Notes: generated by a model not told the origin, from the sequence alone. DNA of 64,000 bases from Branchipolynoe longqiensis (GCA_030323885.1 CM059186.1:27017005-27081004); one strand, 5' to 3'. Shown: positions 45,275-57,632, numbered from the stretch's first letter. Numbers and translations: made by a program.

Positions 45275-46097
45275 TACATAGTCCGATGGTTTTGAGTTTC
45301 TGTCATTTTATGAGATAAATATATTTAGCTGATCATTATGATCTATCTTACTTTAGTTTGAAGTAACTTTGCTTTAAACTTAGTGAAATTTGAAGTGAGA
45401 TCATGCAAAATTAAATTTGGCATGCTTTCCTAAACTCGCCCCCATAAGCTTCAGTAGTAACATGTTTTGCTAAATTACCTCAGTACGCCCTTCTATGTAG
45501 CGTCACATCATTCAAATGCTTAATGACTGTACAAGTATCTAATAGTCCTGTCACATTACGACGCTTCTCGCCAACACGCGTCGACGTATGTGAGTTTTGG
45601 GTGGAACGTCGGGACACGTCAGGAAGCGTTACGCGCGCATTGGTACACGTTGATGGACGGCGAGGATCGGCGGTGCGTGTCGAGGCGCGTCAAAAGTTTT
45701 GTGCTTGCGCCAACGTTATGGGGACGTTAGGTGCACGTCGAGATCCGTTGGACGCGTTGGAATAACGTTATGCAAACGCTATGCTTGTTGCTTTGTTGTT
45801 TTACGTCCTAGCTACATCTAAGGTCATATCAGGGCGGCGCGCCAACATTTAGTTTTTTTCTCACACGTTGATATACGTTACGACAACGTCGGCCGCACAC
45901 TACCAACACGTTCCGCTGACGTCAAACTTTTTCTCACCGCGCCGAAAAGTTTGACGTTTCTCGACTTTTTTGCGCATTGGCAGCGCGCCGGCGAGAAGCG
46001 TCATAATGTGACAGGGCCATTAGTTTGATAGCTATGGGCAGATTTAGATAAGGGTTCAGCTTTTGAAAATTTGATGCTTCCATCGGACTTGTGGTTT
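45275..46097 (+). mobile_element. family A MITE (A7) split by a family B element
   Basis: The left half is at 45275-45542 (AAAGTTACATAGTCCGATGG). The right half resumes at 46020 and ends GCTTCCATCGGACTTGTGG. The gap is family B element 45543-46019, inserted in the TATCTAAGTTAG site of the MITE. Confidence 0.75.
45543..46019. mobile_element. family B TIR element (B4), nested in A7
   Basis: TAGTCCTGTCACATTACGAC to GTCATAATGTGACAGGGCCA, with the flanks TAA and TTA. It contains a SINE tail fragment at 45785-45838. Confidence 0.78.
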
Positions 46098-47039
46098 AAT
46101 ATATTGTTGATATGAAATAAGCCACCACTGTTATCTTCTGTTGCAAATTGTTTATTCGTACTACTTTGTGTGGAGGGGATAGGTCTGGAAACAAAAAATT
46201 TGTTCAACCGTGAAAATGTTGAAAACTGTGGACGATAAAATCCATCCAAGATCCTTGACTAGCTATATAAGGGTCGCTTACATCACTGACCCAATTAAGT
46301 ATGGTAGCAATCCTGATTCACAACGCGTAGACCCATTTAAAGGGACTGTAACATGACAAATACATTACTTATTCACAATTATCAAGATCGAATATGACTA
46401 GTCAAAGATTGTATATTTTGAAACTACCCATTCTACGCCGTCCTGGTGTGACCTTAGATGTTGCCAGGACGTAAAATTCCAATAACCAGCCAAACAACGT
46501 ATTCTAGGGGAGTTATTTAGCGTTTAAATGAGGCTACGGGTCTCATTGGCTTAGCAGACGGGATGCCCGAACGAATTGAACAATCGCTTCCCGTGTGGCA
46601 GGTCATGGTATTCGAACCCATGGGGCGTAATCAATTAATCAACTCTGGTCACCCGAGCCACTTTTTGGCGCATGCGCACATCCTACAGACTCCGGTCGAA
46701 TAATCGAATACGCTTCTCCGTGCTCAGGTGGACAATTTAAACAAACAATTTTGTAATAACCGACAAAACTACTGCAAAATAGGATTTAAAGTATTTTATG
46801 ATGGCCTAGTTTAGCTATATTTCCATTTCATTAATCTAAGTTATTCTTTTTAAAAAACCTGTATGACTGGTACTGGTAGCTGTTATCCTGCAAGACGGTA
46901 CCAGTGCAAATGTGACGTCATCGCTCATAGCCAACCCCAGCTAGGAGGTGGGTTACTTGGGTCGGATCGTTTTGCACACGGCACATGTATTTGTCGACTC
47001 TACTTGCAGTGTTCGATTTGAAATTCTGACAACTCGGGT
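46098..47039. other. no gene seen
   Basis: Holds the SINE tail at 46438. GACCCGAGTCGCTCGG and GTCACCCGAGCCAC (47040s, 46648) form a distant inverted pair, possibly ends of a degraded element (about 46520-47090). Confidence 0.4.
46438..46500 (+). mobile_element. SINE tail fragment
   Basis: CGTCCTGGTGTGACCTTAG then ATGTTGCCAGGACGTAAAAT. Similar isolated tails stand at 57265-57300, 61245-61277 and (minus) 61625-61720. Confidence 0.6.
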
Positions 47040-47190
47040 GACCCGAGTCGCTCGGATCGTGTTAATCGATTACGGCCATGGTGTTCAAACCCTAGCCGAG
47101 GCACACCAATGACTATTGATACTTGACGCTACCCAAGCTGATGCTCGGCACTCCTAGGATAAGGCAAGGAGGAAGACCAGTTGTGTGAAA
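47040..47190 (+). mobile_element. degraded SINE head and body
   Basis: GGTGTTCAAACCCTAGCCGA resembles the B box region, followed by CCAATGACT, GATACTTG and TAGGATAAGGCAAGGA. Confidence 0.4.
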
Positions 47191-47211
47191 TTCAAATTCC
47201 CCATGCTTATT

Positions 47212-47566
47212 AAAGTTGCATGGTCCGATGGTTTTGAATTTCTGTCATTTTCTGAGATAAATATATTAGGCTGTTCACTATAATCTACCTTACTCCAGTT
47301 TGAAGTAATTTATTATTTTAAATGGCTATCTTTTGAGATATTTGAAGTGCAAACATGCTAAGTTAATTTTGGCAAGCACACCAAAACTGTGACACCATAG
47401 GCTTCTGCAGTAACAGCTTCTATTAAATTGACTCAGTATTCCCATCTATGTCCCTACAAATACTTAATAAGTGCACCAGTATCTGAGTTAGATATGTAGA
47501 ATAAAATCTAGATAATTGTTTTGGTTTTGAAAATTTGATGATTCATCGGACTATGCAGCTTTAATC
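47212..47566 (+). mobile_element. family A MITE (A8)
   Basis: Complete copy, TTAAAGTTGCATGGTCCGATG to GGACTATGCAGCTTTAA. Confidence 0.8.
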
Positions 47567-47799
47567 AACGAATGTAATACTTTTTTTTAAAGCTGTGACT
47601 ATTAGTGTCATTACAATGGCTTATTGCCCATGTAACTAAGGGTTTAGAATTCTTTTTATTGAACTATCACAATCAATTGGACATCATATTACGGCATAAG
47701 GGAATGCAACATTCTTGGTTTTTTTCCATTGGGGTGAGGGTGAATAGATTCTTTCCCTTTCCAACTCTTGAAGTTGAACGTCCAACATTTCATTACTTT

Positions 47800-48012
47800 A
47801 GACGCCGTGGTCGAGGTGATGGATGCCATCAACATAGTGGACACCACTGACATGAATCTTGTCAGCATAGTGGTTGTCGCCAACATCACAGCCCCAATCA
47901 TAGCCCTAACTAATGTTGTATTCACTACCATTTAAGTCTATTTTGTCCGAATTGGTTACGAACACACAGACAAACAAACACACACACATTCACTTTTATT
48001 TATATAGATTAA
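47800..48012 (+). repeat. LINE-like 3' tail repeat, copy 1
   Basis: A segment with GTCGCCAACATCACAGCC, CACTACCATTTAAGTC and ACACACATTCACTTTTATTT, then ATATAGATT. It recurs at 48860-48981. Such tails resemble RTE-type LINE ends. The two copies flank the I-like LINE fragment in direct orientation. Confidence 0.4.
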
Positions 48013-48153
48013 CTTACTTACAGATTAACTTACAGATCCTCTTCTGGCTGATCTAGGCCCTATTGGGCCTCTAATGCCAGCTCGTTATGATACAAAAAAA
48101 GGACTATTTTTCTTTGCACACATACAGAGGTCAACGGAGCCCTGAAGTCATGA

Positions 48154-48746
48154 TTGTGGGTGTCCTCTCCTAATAAACTTAAAGAAATTGAACCTTCTGT
48201 GGGAGAGCCACCACAGACTCATGCGGGAGGTCAGCGGGACCAAGTGGTCCTTAGCCGCTGCCGTATTGGCCACTCGTGGCTTACACATGCTTTTCTGCTC
48301 AAGGGGGAACCTCCCCCTGAATGTATTGGGTGTCAGTCCCCACTGACACTCAAACACATTTGACTAAGTTGTGTTGATTTTTTTGCCCTGCGCCAACGGT
48401 TCTACACTGCAGACAGTATGCATGACCTTTTTACTAAGGTAAAACAGGAAAACATTTTAGCCTTTTTGAGGGCAGCTGGACTGTACCACCTCATATAGTT
48501 TACTAAATAGATTCTATCAATTATTAATAAAACTTTTCTTTTTCTATGGGAATTTGTTTCCCTTGACCACAAATATATGATTGTGAGCTTTCTAATTTAA
48601 TGAGTGTCTATTGGCACATAATTGATTGTCTGCTTTTACATGTAAAAGCGATGGTTTGAACAAAAAACAAACATTTCTCGCCGTGAATATGGCCTATGCT
48701 GCCGACACGGCGTAAAGCAACCACCAATAAATCAATCAATCAAACC
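48154..48746 (+). mobile_element. I/Nimb-like LINE, 3' end only
   Basis: One frame reads NKLKEIEPSVGEPPQTHAGG, VVLSRCRIGHSWLTHAFLLK, GEPPPECIGC and LTLKHI, then a TGA, then resumes in the same frame as DFFALRQRFYTADSMHDLFT to GLYHLI and TAG. The R-x-R-I-G-H, L-K-G-E-P-P-P and C-x-x-C pattern is the C-terminal region of I-clade pol proteins. A 3' UTR ends CACGGCGTAAAGCAACC followed by AATAAATCAATCAATC at 48725-48744, a tail that ends many such elements. It is 5' truncated. Confidence 0.65.
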
Positions 48747-48859
48747 TCTCCAATGTCTATCCAGCCTTCTCTCAAATGCTTCTACCATAGGTGTTTCAAC
48801 CACTTGGTCTGGAAGACTGTTCCATGGATATGTCACTTGAAAGAAAAGATATATATATA

Positions 48860-48981
48860 TGGTCATCGCCGACATCATAGTCACAACCAATGTCACATTC
48901 ATTCACCATTTAAGACTCTTTTGTCAGATTTGTATGCGAACACAAAGACAAACACACACATTCGCTTTTGTTTATATAGGA
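48860..48981 (+). repeat. LINE-like 3' tail repeat, copy 2
   Basis: Diverged copy of 47870-48010 (CATCGCCGACATCATAG, CACCATTTAAGACTC, ACACACATTCGCTTTTGTTT, ATATAGG). It ends just before exon A of the THADA-like gene. Confidence 0.4.
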
Positions 48982-49038
48982 TTTATAAATGATTACCTCC
49001 CGAACCTGCATCACTGACCCTGCTGTGTCTGATTGCAG

Positions 49039-52000
49039 TCCCCTTCCACAGGTAGAACTAGAGCGCCTTCTCGATAGCTTAGCTTCAAGCATCAAGCGCA
49101 AAGCGCAGCCAGCAGATGTTGCACAGCCATGGTTTGCCAATGTAGCGCAAGTAACGGTGGATATTATCTGGGGATTTCCTTGGCCACCAAAGCTACACAA
49201 GAAAGTTATCAAGGTGAGTAAAATGTATGCTGTAAATAATATAAAATGTATGCTCTACATATATCAGACTGTAAACCACCTTTATTAAGAGGTGCTATGA
49301 TTAGGTTTTTAATGTTTTGTTTTTGTTGTGTGTATGGCTTCCCCCGTTTCTCATTATTTAGTAGATGTAATATTCACCCTGCCTACAAGTAGCGGTTAAT
49401 CTGAGTAAAATCTGCTTTGGTGTGGATCAGATGTAAATAAGAGGTGGAGCTCCTGGTTTCATAATCCAGTATTGAAGTAGAGTTGATGAAATGAGAGAGA
49501 ATACAACCCCCCCCCCCCACACACACACACACACAATCCATAAAAGATGGTTGTCACTAGATTAGTAAATGCTCTTGATTTGACTTTTAAAATCTATTAA
49601 TCTGCATAAATTCTTCATTCCAAAAATAGCTATGATAAACAAGCGTTGGGAGCGTACATTTAGTATATTATATTGCAAAATCATCTGGTTATATTCATAA
49701 CTCTGACTTTCGGTACTTTTTCTCTGGAGTTGTTTAGCAGCCCTGTCTTGCAGCCAGGGCTGCCGAGTAACTAATTATTTAGGTGCAGGAGACCTTTGTT
49801 TCTGCTATTTTAAGAATTTTTAATTTTTAAAGCGGCATAGTCCGATGAAAACATCAAATTTTCATAAACAAAACAATTATCTAGATTTGATTCTACATAT
49901 CTAACTTAGATACTTGTGCATTTATTAAACATTTGTCACCACATAGAAGAGTGTACTGAGGCAATTTAATAGAACCTGTTACTGCCAAAGCCTATAGTGT
50001 TGTGTTTTGGCATGTTTGCCAACATTATTATTGCATGTTTCCACTTCAAATATCTCAAAAAGCTAGCCATTTAAAATAAAAGTTATTTCAAACTAAAGTA
50101 AGGTAGATGATAACAATCAACCTCATGTATTTATCTCAGAAAATAACAGAAACTCAAAACCATTGGACTATCCAACCTCCTTTTTTTTAAAGCCAGAAAG
50201 AGTTCCTTATGGAATTCACCACATATACCTCTCTGCTCTACCTCTGCTTCTTTCATGTGAAGGTGATGGTAGAGATGGAACGACACGGCGGATCAGTCAT
50301 AGAGTCGCTCCTCCACCCATGGATCAAGGTCTTCAACCAAGCAACTGTGCAGAAAGAAGACCTTGCCACGTGTATGTACATTGTCACTTTTTATCTAGTC
50401 TTTAAAAAAGAAAAGAAACACATTATTACCAAAAAGCCAGCCCTCCTTTTGACTAAAGGGGCTGTCACATTACCAGAGTTACTCCTAGATAGTTTTTTTT
50501 TATGGTGAGGTTCGAATTGCATAGGTCTATAGTTTTCAGTTTCTGCTTTTGATAACTATATTATGTTGATTAATATGGACATGTTGAGTATTTATGCTTA
50601 CATCATAGATTTCCTGCGCATGCTCAAGCCTGGTTGACAGAAATAACTAGTAGCCCTAAGCATAGCTGATAGTTTTAGTAGCTGAATTATTGTGATAGTT
50701 GGGTAGTTTAGCATTTTGTTATATTTTAGTGTATGTATTTATTGGTATATGTATGGGTTGTTCTCTGAAACCGGGACCATATTTTTGGTTTCAATGTTAC
50801 ATTATTTATTAATTCTAATTTGTTTGTACAAGTCAAATAGGTATTGATTCCAATGCGTGTTAAGTACGTTAGCAATACTACAAAAAATCTGCTTTTTGAT
50901 TTTGTGCTAAAATGGAAATGTGAAAATCTGCACATCGACAACATGCAACTACCCTTTTTTTTGTATCAACTTTTATTTTTGTAAGGAATACTTTTTGTTG
51001 CTTACCTGTACTCGATAAAATCTTGTTTGAATTTATTGTATGTGTTAAAATGATGTTACGAATGTGTGTTTGATTTCTATGTTACAATGAGTAATTTTAG
51101 CGTTTTGCTCAATGTGTATAAGATCAGAAAGTGAAATTATATATATTTTTTCAACTCTGGCATATGCAAAACATGGAAACCTTCATAGGAACATAGATTC
51201 TACTCTTATTGGGAATGTTTTCTGCTATTATCTTAAATGTTTTCACCTTGAGTTTCCATTTCACACATGTGGTACCCAGTTTCAGACGCAAAGCTCCAAG
51301 AAACTAAAACAATAGTCCAAATTTCCCACTCCATACCTGTAAGATATGAACGAACCCGTTGAGTTGTGATGAATAACTGAACTTATTATCCGGCGACGTC
51401 AACACGACAACTCCCCGTGACCTCCTCGTGACCTCCCGTACCTCTCGAGACCCATCGCCACCACCGCGCTAGCACGACAACACACATACACTACATCTCA
51501 CTTTTCCTTTAAAAAGAAGATGTTTACATTCGTAATCAATAACCATGACACATGTCAATATCATGTTACTGAATGTACACAACCAGTCAGTATATGAAGG
51601 CTTCTCCAGCACAGTTGCTAATGTCGAGAGTGTTGCGGTCGAAGATACCAACGTTAGAAGCAAATCTGAAACCCAAATAATCCAACATCAAAGCATGGAA
51701 CAAATCGTAAAAACTCAGAAGGCAAAAGATTACTTTGACAGACCGGGCAGGAAATGAACATGTGAAACTAAACGGGGGGATAAAGTAAGGTATCTAGATT
51801 ATAAGAAGGAGTGGGTCTCAGGTATCGTTACACAACAAATAGGCAGGAAGGAAGAATTAATGAGATTGTGAATAAAGACACAAGCATAGAATAACGGAGA
51901 AACAGACGATTCTTGTTCAAATGTCCAGACATAACAGAGCGGGTCACAGCAGGCAAACCTAAATAAACAGCAGGAAACAAAACAAGGTACGAGCCGTACA

Positions 52001-55000
52001 AAACACGATATGGGAGGGTGATACGCCCTGTAATATAAATGAGGTGGTGGTATTAGTTAATGTAAGATATGAACGAACCCGTTGAGTTGTGTATGAGAAC
52101 TGACTTTATTATCCGGCGACGTCACCACTACAACTCCCGTGACCTCTCGTGACCTCCCGTGACCTCTCGTGACCCATCGCCTCCACCGCGCTACGCACGA
52201 CACACACATACACTACAATACCTAGTTTACTAAGACGGGTAATAAATGTCCGATACCCTAAGGAACTGCATCCATCTCTTTGTCCATCGGATGCGGTGGC
52301 CAAATCAGTAGGGCGCAGACTTCTCGTGTGGAAGGTCGGAGGTTGGAAATCCGGTCGAGTCAAAGCACTTACAAAATTGATACTTGTCGCTACCTAACCT
52401 GGCGCTCAGCATTACTAGGATAGTGCAAGGACTGGATGGCGGAGTATCAGGATAATGTAACTGAGTGGGAAATTGGGTAATGGTGCGGATGGCTTGGTCT
52501 CCCAGTAGGGCAGCACTAAATAGTCGCCATGAGTGCGCACTGTCACAAGTAGGTGCCCATCCTTATATGACCATAGATATTTCCAGGATGTAAAACTGCA
52601 ACAAACAAATCTCCTTGTCCTGTGAAGCGATCACTTTACACCAAAGCCCTACTTAAGGTTGGTTGGTTGGAGATTTACATCCTGGCAACATCTAAGGTCA
52701 TAGCAGGACAGCTACCGACTTGTGAAAGTGCGCACTAATGGCTACTTTATAGTGCTTCCCCACTGTGACAGACCAGGCCGCTAACACAATGACCTGATAT
52801 CCCACTCAGTTACATTATCCTGACACTGAGCCAACCAGTCCCTGCCCTCTCCTAATAATGCGCCTGGCTAGGATGCGACAAGTATCAATTTTTAAGTCAT
52901 CGCTTTGACTCGACTGGGGTTCGAAACCCATGACCTACCAAAACGGGGCACGGACGCTGAACTCATTCGGCCATCCCGTCTGATCCCTAATTAAGGAGTG
53001 CGTTTGCACCCAACCTGTTCCGTCAGGGTATGGCTTAGTGGAGGTGAGCGGCGTTGCTCGGAGGGTGGTCGGGCGGAACCTGCCTCTTGTCATAGCCGTG
53101 CTGAACACCAAGCTGGGGGACCTGCTGGAGGGTCATCGTGCATGGACATTGGAACGCCAGCAGTGGCTTTTACTGCTACTGAAAGTAAGCGGCACTTCAC
53201 GCCCACCTCAACAATACTCAAGTAATCCTGGCTTAAGCTAAGATTCCATATATGCGGTATGTGAATGCGACAAAAAATGCAAACGCATGTAGATGCACAG
53301 TGTTTCCATATGTCCGGTTGCGAATTCGAATGCGAATGCATGGTCGGCAAAGAGGATCGCTGAATGGACCGATCAGTGCGAATGCGAATGGCATGCCGCA
53401 TACCGCGTACATATGGAATCTTAGCTTTACTGTGTTGATATATTGACTAAAATGTAACTTGTGTTAATAGAGCAATCTCCAACCTTACTGTGGATCTATT
53501 TATTAAAGTCTTAAATTCTGTGGATTGCGCAATCTCCACCCTTGCTGTAGATCTATTTATTAACGTCTAAATTCTGTTAATAGCGTTCTTTCCATCCACA
53601 CCTTTACTCGTTCGGTTTCTTTCCATATTAGTTCTGTGTTGTCGCTTTAGGTGGCGCTGCAGTTGTTCCAGCAACTTCCAGCAGAGGTTGGGCAATTGGC
53701 TTATGGTGCAGAACACTCTTCTACGTTTGAGAGTTTAGTCTCCTACATCATCAAACTGCTGGCTTCTACGGTGAGTTCAGTGTGTCTACATATACTTTGT
53801 GAATACATTTCAGTGTATCCAACCGCCCAGTGGTAAAGTACCAGTTGCATCTAACAGGAACTGCTTTCCATTAGGCCAAATAAAATAAACAGTTTGTGAT
53901 TGTACTTTTGATCACACAAATCAGGGTCGGGTCAGCGGTTTTAATTTCAATTTTATATATATATATTTTAAATATTGGACCACCTTAGACTGATAAAAGG
54001 ATTACATGTCATTCATGTACACATCACAGTGTTTTCCGTCAAACAATGAACACTGTATTCTCATTTAGAAATCGATTATATCATACAGTTCTAGCTCGGA
54101 GCATTTTTAACAGTTTATATCAAATATTTTTAAAATCATGGTCGGGCGATTTTTCAGGCACGGACGGGGACGATCACCAGTTAACAAAAAAATTATTTGC
54201 CTTAGCTTAATTAGCTCCTCTCGGTCAGTGATTCCCTAAGCTTTGGTGGCGCCGCCCAATGGATCTCACCGGAAGTACGCTGATATTGATTGTATACAAA
54301 AGTGGTACTATCAGATGGCGCCACTGAACTGTAGGTTATTCCAGGTTCCAGTTGTTCTCATGACTAAGCCCTGATAGTTAGAAACAATATTTTTTGGGTC
54401 CGTGGTATTATATTATCTGTGACTCTGATGCCTTAGAAAGATGTAGCCTAGTATTATAAATAAAATAAATCTTTAGAAAAAAAGGTTTCACTCCCGTGCA
54501 CCTCTTTAAGAAAAGACCGATAGTTTCAATAGACCCCGCCAGTTAAGCTGGAAAGTATCCGAATAGAGTGGTTCCAGATTCTGCCGATACATGTCACTAG
54601 CTTAACTGGTGGGGTGTAATATTTTAAGAGAGCTGCGGTGAAATTCCAGAAGAAAAATACAATATAGTTGTCTTTTAAAAAATTATATATTACAAGGATA
54701 TGAGCTTGAATCTTGTTGCGATATGAATATCTGAATATAATCAGGTTTCTTAGTATTTGTCCATGCATTCTTTACGGAGATATATCATGTGAAATTGTAG
54801 GCACTCAGGGAATGTACCCGAATAGAGTGGTTCCAGATTCTGCTGATAGCTGTCACTAGCTTAACTGCCGGGGTTTTCTATTGGGTAGGTGATTTTATAG
54901 AAAAGAAAAGCTTATATATATTAATTTGTTTCACACTACTACATTTAGCGGAATTTGAACCCTGGCTATGTGTCATTCAATCCTTTAAGACTGCCTAGGT

Positions 55001-57632
55001 TGTTACTGTGCAAGGATATTTATATATGTAGTTTATATCCCTAGTAGTTCTGTTATATCGTTACTGTTCCAGGAGAGGAAATCTATATATCACCCCCTAT
55101 CATTGTAGCAGGAAGTGTCCCTGATTTAGGCATTGTCATATCACAGTTGGTTGGTTGGTGGAGTTTTATGTCATGGCAACATCTAAGGTCATATCAGGAT
55201 GGTTATCGACTTGTGACAGTGCACACTCATGGCGAATTTATAGTGCTGCCCCACTGGGAAATCAGGCCACCGGCACCATGACCTGATATCCCATTCAGTC
55301 ACATTATCCCAACACTGAGCTAACCAGTCGACCAGACGGGATGGCCGAATGAGTTAGAGCGTCCGTCTCCCGTGTTGGTGGATCGTGGGTTCGATCCCTG
55401 GTCGAGTCGAACCAATGACTTAAAAATTGATACTTTGCATTATTAGGATAGGGGAAGGACTGGTTGCCTCAGTGGCAGGATAATGTGACTGAGTTGGATA
55501 TCAGGTCATGGTGCTGGTAGCCTGGTCTCCCAGTGGGCCATCAGTATAAAGTCGTCATGAGTGCACACTGTCACAAGGCAGTACCCGTCCTGATATGACC
55601 TTAGATGTTGCTAGGACGTAAAACATCTAAAATATTCCGATATTCGGCAAGGGGAGAATGCAAATGTTCTATTACTGATCGGTGTATGTAATCAGGTGCA
55701 TGTGTATATGTATATATGGGTTGGTGGTTCCTGCAGGTCTGGGTGTGATTGCACTCAGGGCCTACCCCTTCTGCTGGGGTAGGGGGTCCTAAAAGGTCAA
55801 GGTTGGTGGTGGCCATGGGGCCATATAGCTACTGGTGGTGGGCAGACCACTGGTATCCATGGAGACCAGGAATGCTGGATCCCTATTGGTAGGGCCAAGA
55901 ATGCTCAATTCCCATTGGCGGAACGAGGTGGTGTTATACTTTACAATGAACCCATGTAACTATATAAGCAATAAACCAGAGGGCTGGACTCTCTTCTCTT
56001 CTATTATACTTTACTCTCCTCCTTTCTCTTTGTCTGTATTGTTTTCCTCATAGCCTACATACACAGTCACAGATCCGAGCATTAGATTCTACACAACGAC
56101 AAACAAACAAAGCTAACCAGTCCTTGCCCTATATCCTATTAATGTCGAGTGCAAGGCTAGGAAGCGACAAGTATCAATATTTAAGTCATTGGTTTGACTC
56201 AACCAGGAACCCAACTCCCGACCTTCCGCACACGAGGCCAACGCTCTACCGGTTATGCCACCGCGCCCGGTTTGTGACATCACAACCTAGCATACTTGCA
56301 TAGTCTACTCATCTAGGATAAACTTCAGAAACATTGTACATCACCTGAATTCACTGTAAATATCAAAAAGCCTAAATTATAAATAACACTTAATGATAAG
56401 GCATGTCAAGTATATAAAGGAAAATTAAAGTAAATACTGGTTTAGATATGTCGTGTATTGTTCAAATATATATGTACTTAAAGTGAAAATGGTGTCATTT
56501 AGTCAAATGAAACTTAGATAAAAGATCACTCCGTACTTGTAGTAAGGGGTGAAAAACAACCTTATATAAAAGCTGTCGATGGATTTTGACATGCTGGGGA
56601 AACGAACTGAGCTGATGAATTCCTATTTTAAGAAGCAAAATATATTCTTCACATACATCTTCATATTTCCCTGCTACCTTTGATTTGAAAAATATATTAA
56701 AACATATACTTTAACGCATTTTAAGTTAAATCTACGGCGTTTTATCGCCGCCATCTTATCATACTCTCTCATTTCACCAAGTCTGTGCCGATGTGAGTAG
56801 CCATTTGATACTGGAACCAGAGATTGTTCTTCCTGTTCCATACTAACGTTATTTTCGCCCGTATTTAGACTATGTTGACGTTCACACCCCTCATGTATGT
56901 ACGGGGTGAATCTTTTATCTAAATGAAACTGTACAATTGTAATGGTCTATCTGGCTTCTGTCTTTCAGGGAATGCCTTCCTACTGCATGCCTCTGGCTGG
57001 AACAGCAATTGCCTTTCTCATATGTTTGTGTCCTGATGACGGCAGAGGAGCGGAAATATTCAAGGATCTCTTCGTCAAGTTAGGTAACTGCATCACCATT
57101 CTGTGCCATTCTGCCTGATCCGTTACATATGCATGGACCAGGGATGAAAGATCTTTGCGATTTCGCGGATATCCGCGATTTTCTATATTTACCAATTAAC
57201 TTTTTCTTAACTGCTAAGGAAAACCGGATTGTAAATGGCAATTAGGTAGTTCGAATCTCGTTCTTATAGGACCTTAGATGTTGTTAGAACATAAAACCCA
57301 AAGAAGAATGAGTTAAGTATGGGCGCTAATCATAATGTAGGCACACCGAGGACCTGACTCCCGCGATTCCCTAAAAGTGCTTAGTCTATGGGTAGGAAAT
57401 TTGCATTTTCGCGGAGATTCGCTGTCGCTGTCATAATCTTGGCTTGATTTCCGCGGTTTTTGCTGGAGACCACTTTCATCCCTGATGGATGTAACATCTC
57501 GTCATTTCTCGGATTTCCACAATTTTATTTGGTGATCTGCGATTTATGATGTTTCTAAAAATATATAGGATGTAAAAAAAACCAACAAACAAAAAATGTA
57601 ATTCTGTGTATTTACTCCACTCATCATCATCG

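Larger units (their letters stand above)
51338..52217 (+). mobile_element. short LTR retrotransposon (gypsy-derived) with 5-bp target duplication
   Basis: Two direct repeats of 158 and 157 bp (51338-51495 and 52061-52217) begin TGTAAGATATGAACGAACCC and end CATACACTACA, so both have TG...CA ends. ATACC flanks the element on both sides (51333-51337 and 52218-52222), an exact 5-bp duplication. The 565-bp interior keeps only a fragment resembling the end of a gypsy integrase. It lies in the intron between exons B and C of the THADA-like gene, in the same orientation. Confidence 0.85.
55145..56275 (-). mobile_element. tRNA-derived SINE split by a composite insertion
   Basis: The left part runs 55145-55329, ending AGCTAACCAGTC. 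The same 12 bases restart at 56111, and the SINE continues to its head complement GTTATGCCACCGCGCCCGG near 56272. The insertion is therefore 55330-56110 with a 12-bp target duplication. Confidence 0.8.

Noticed and set aside
55330..55405. tRNA gene at the SINE head
   Set aside because: A and B boxes are present, but the sequence is continuous with the SINE body and tail and the arms do not pair well, as expected of a SINE head.
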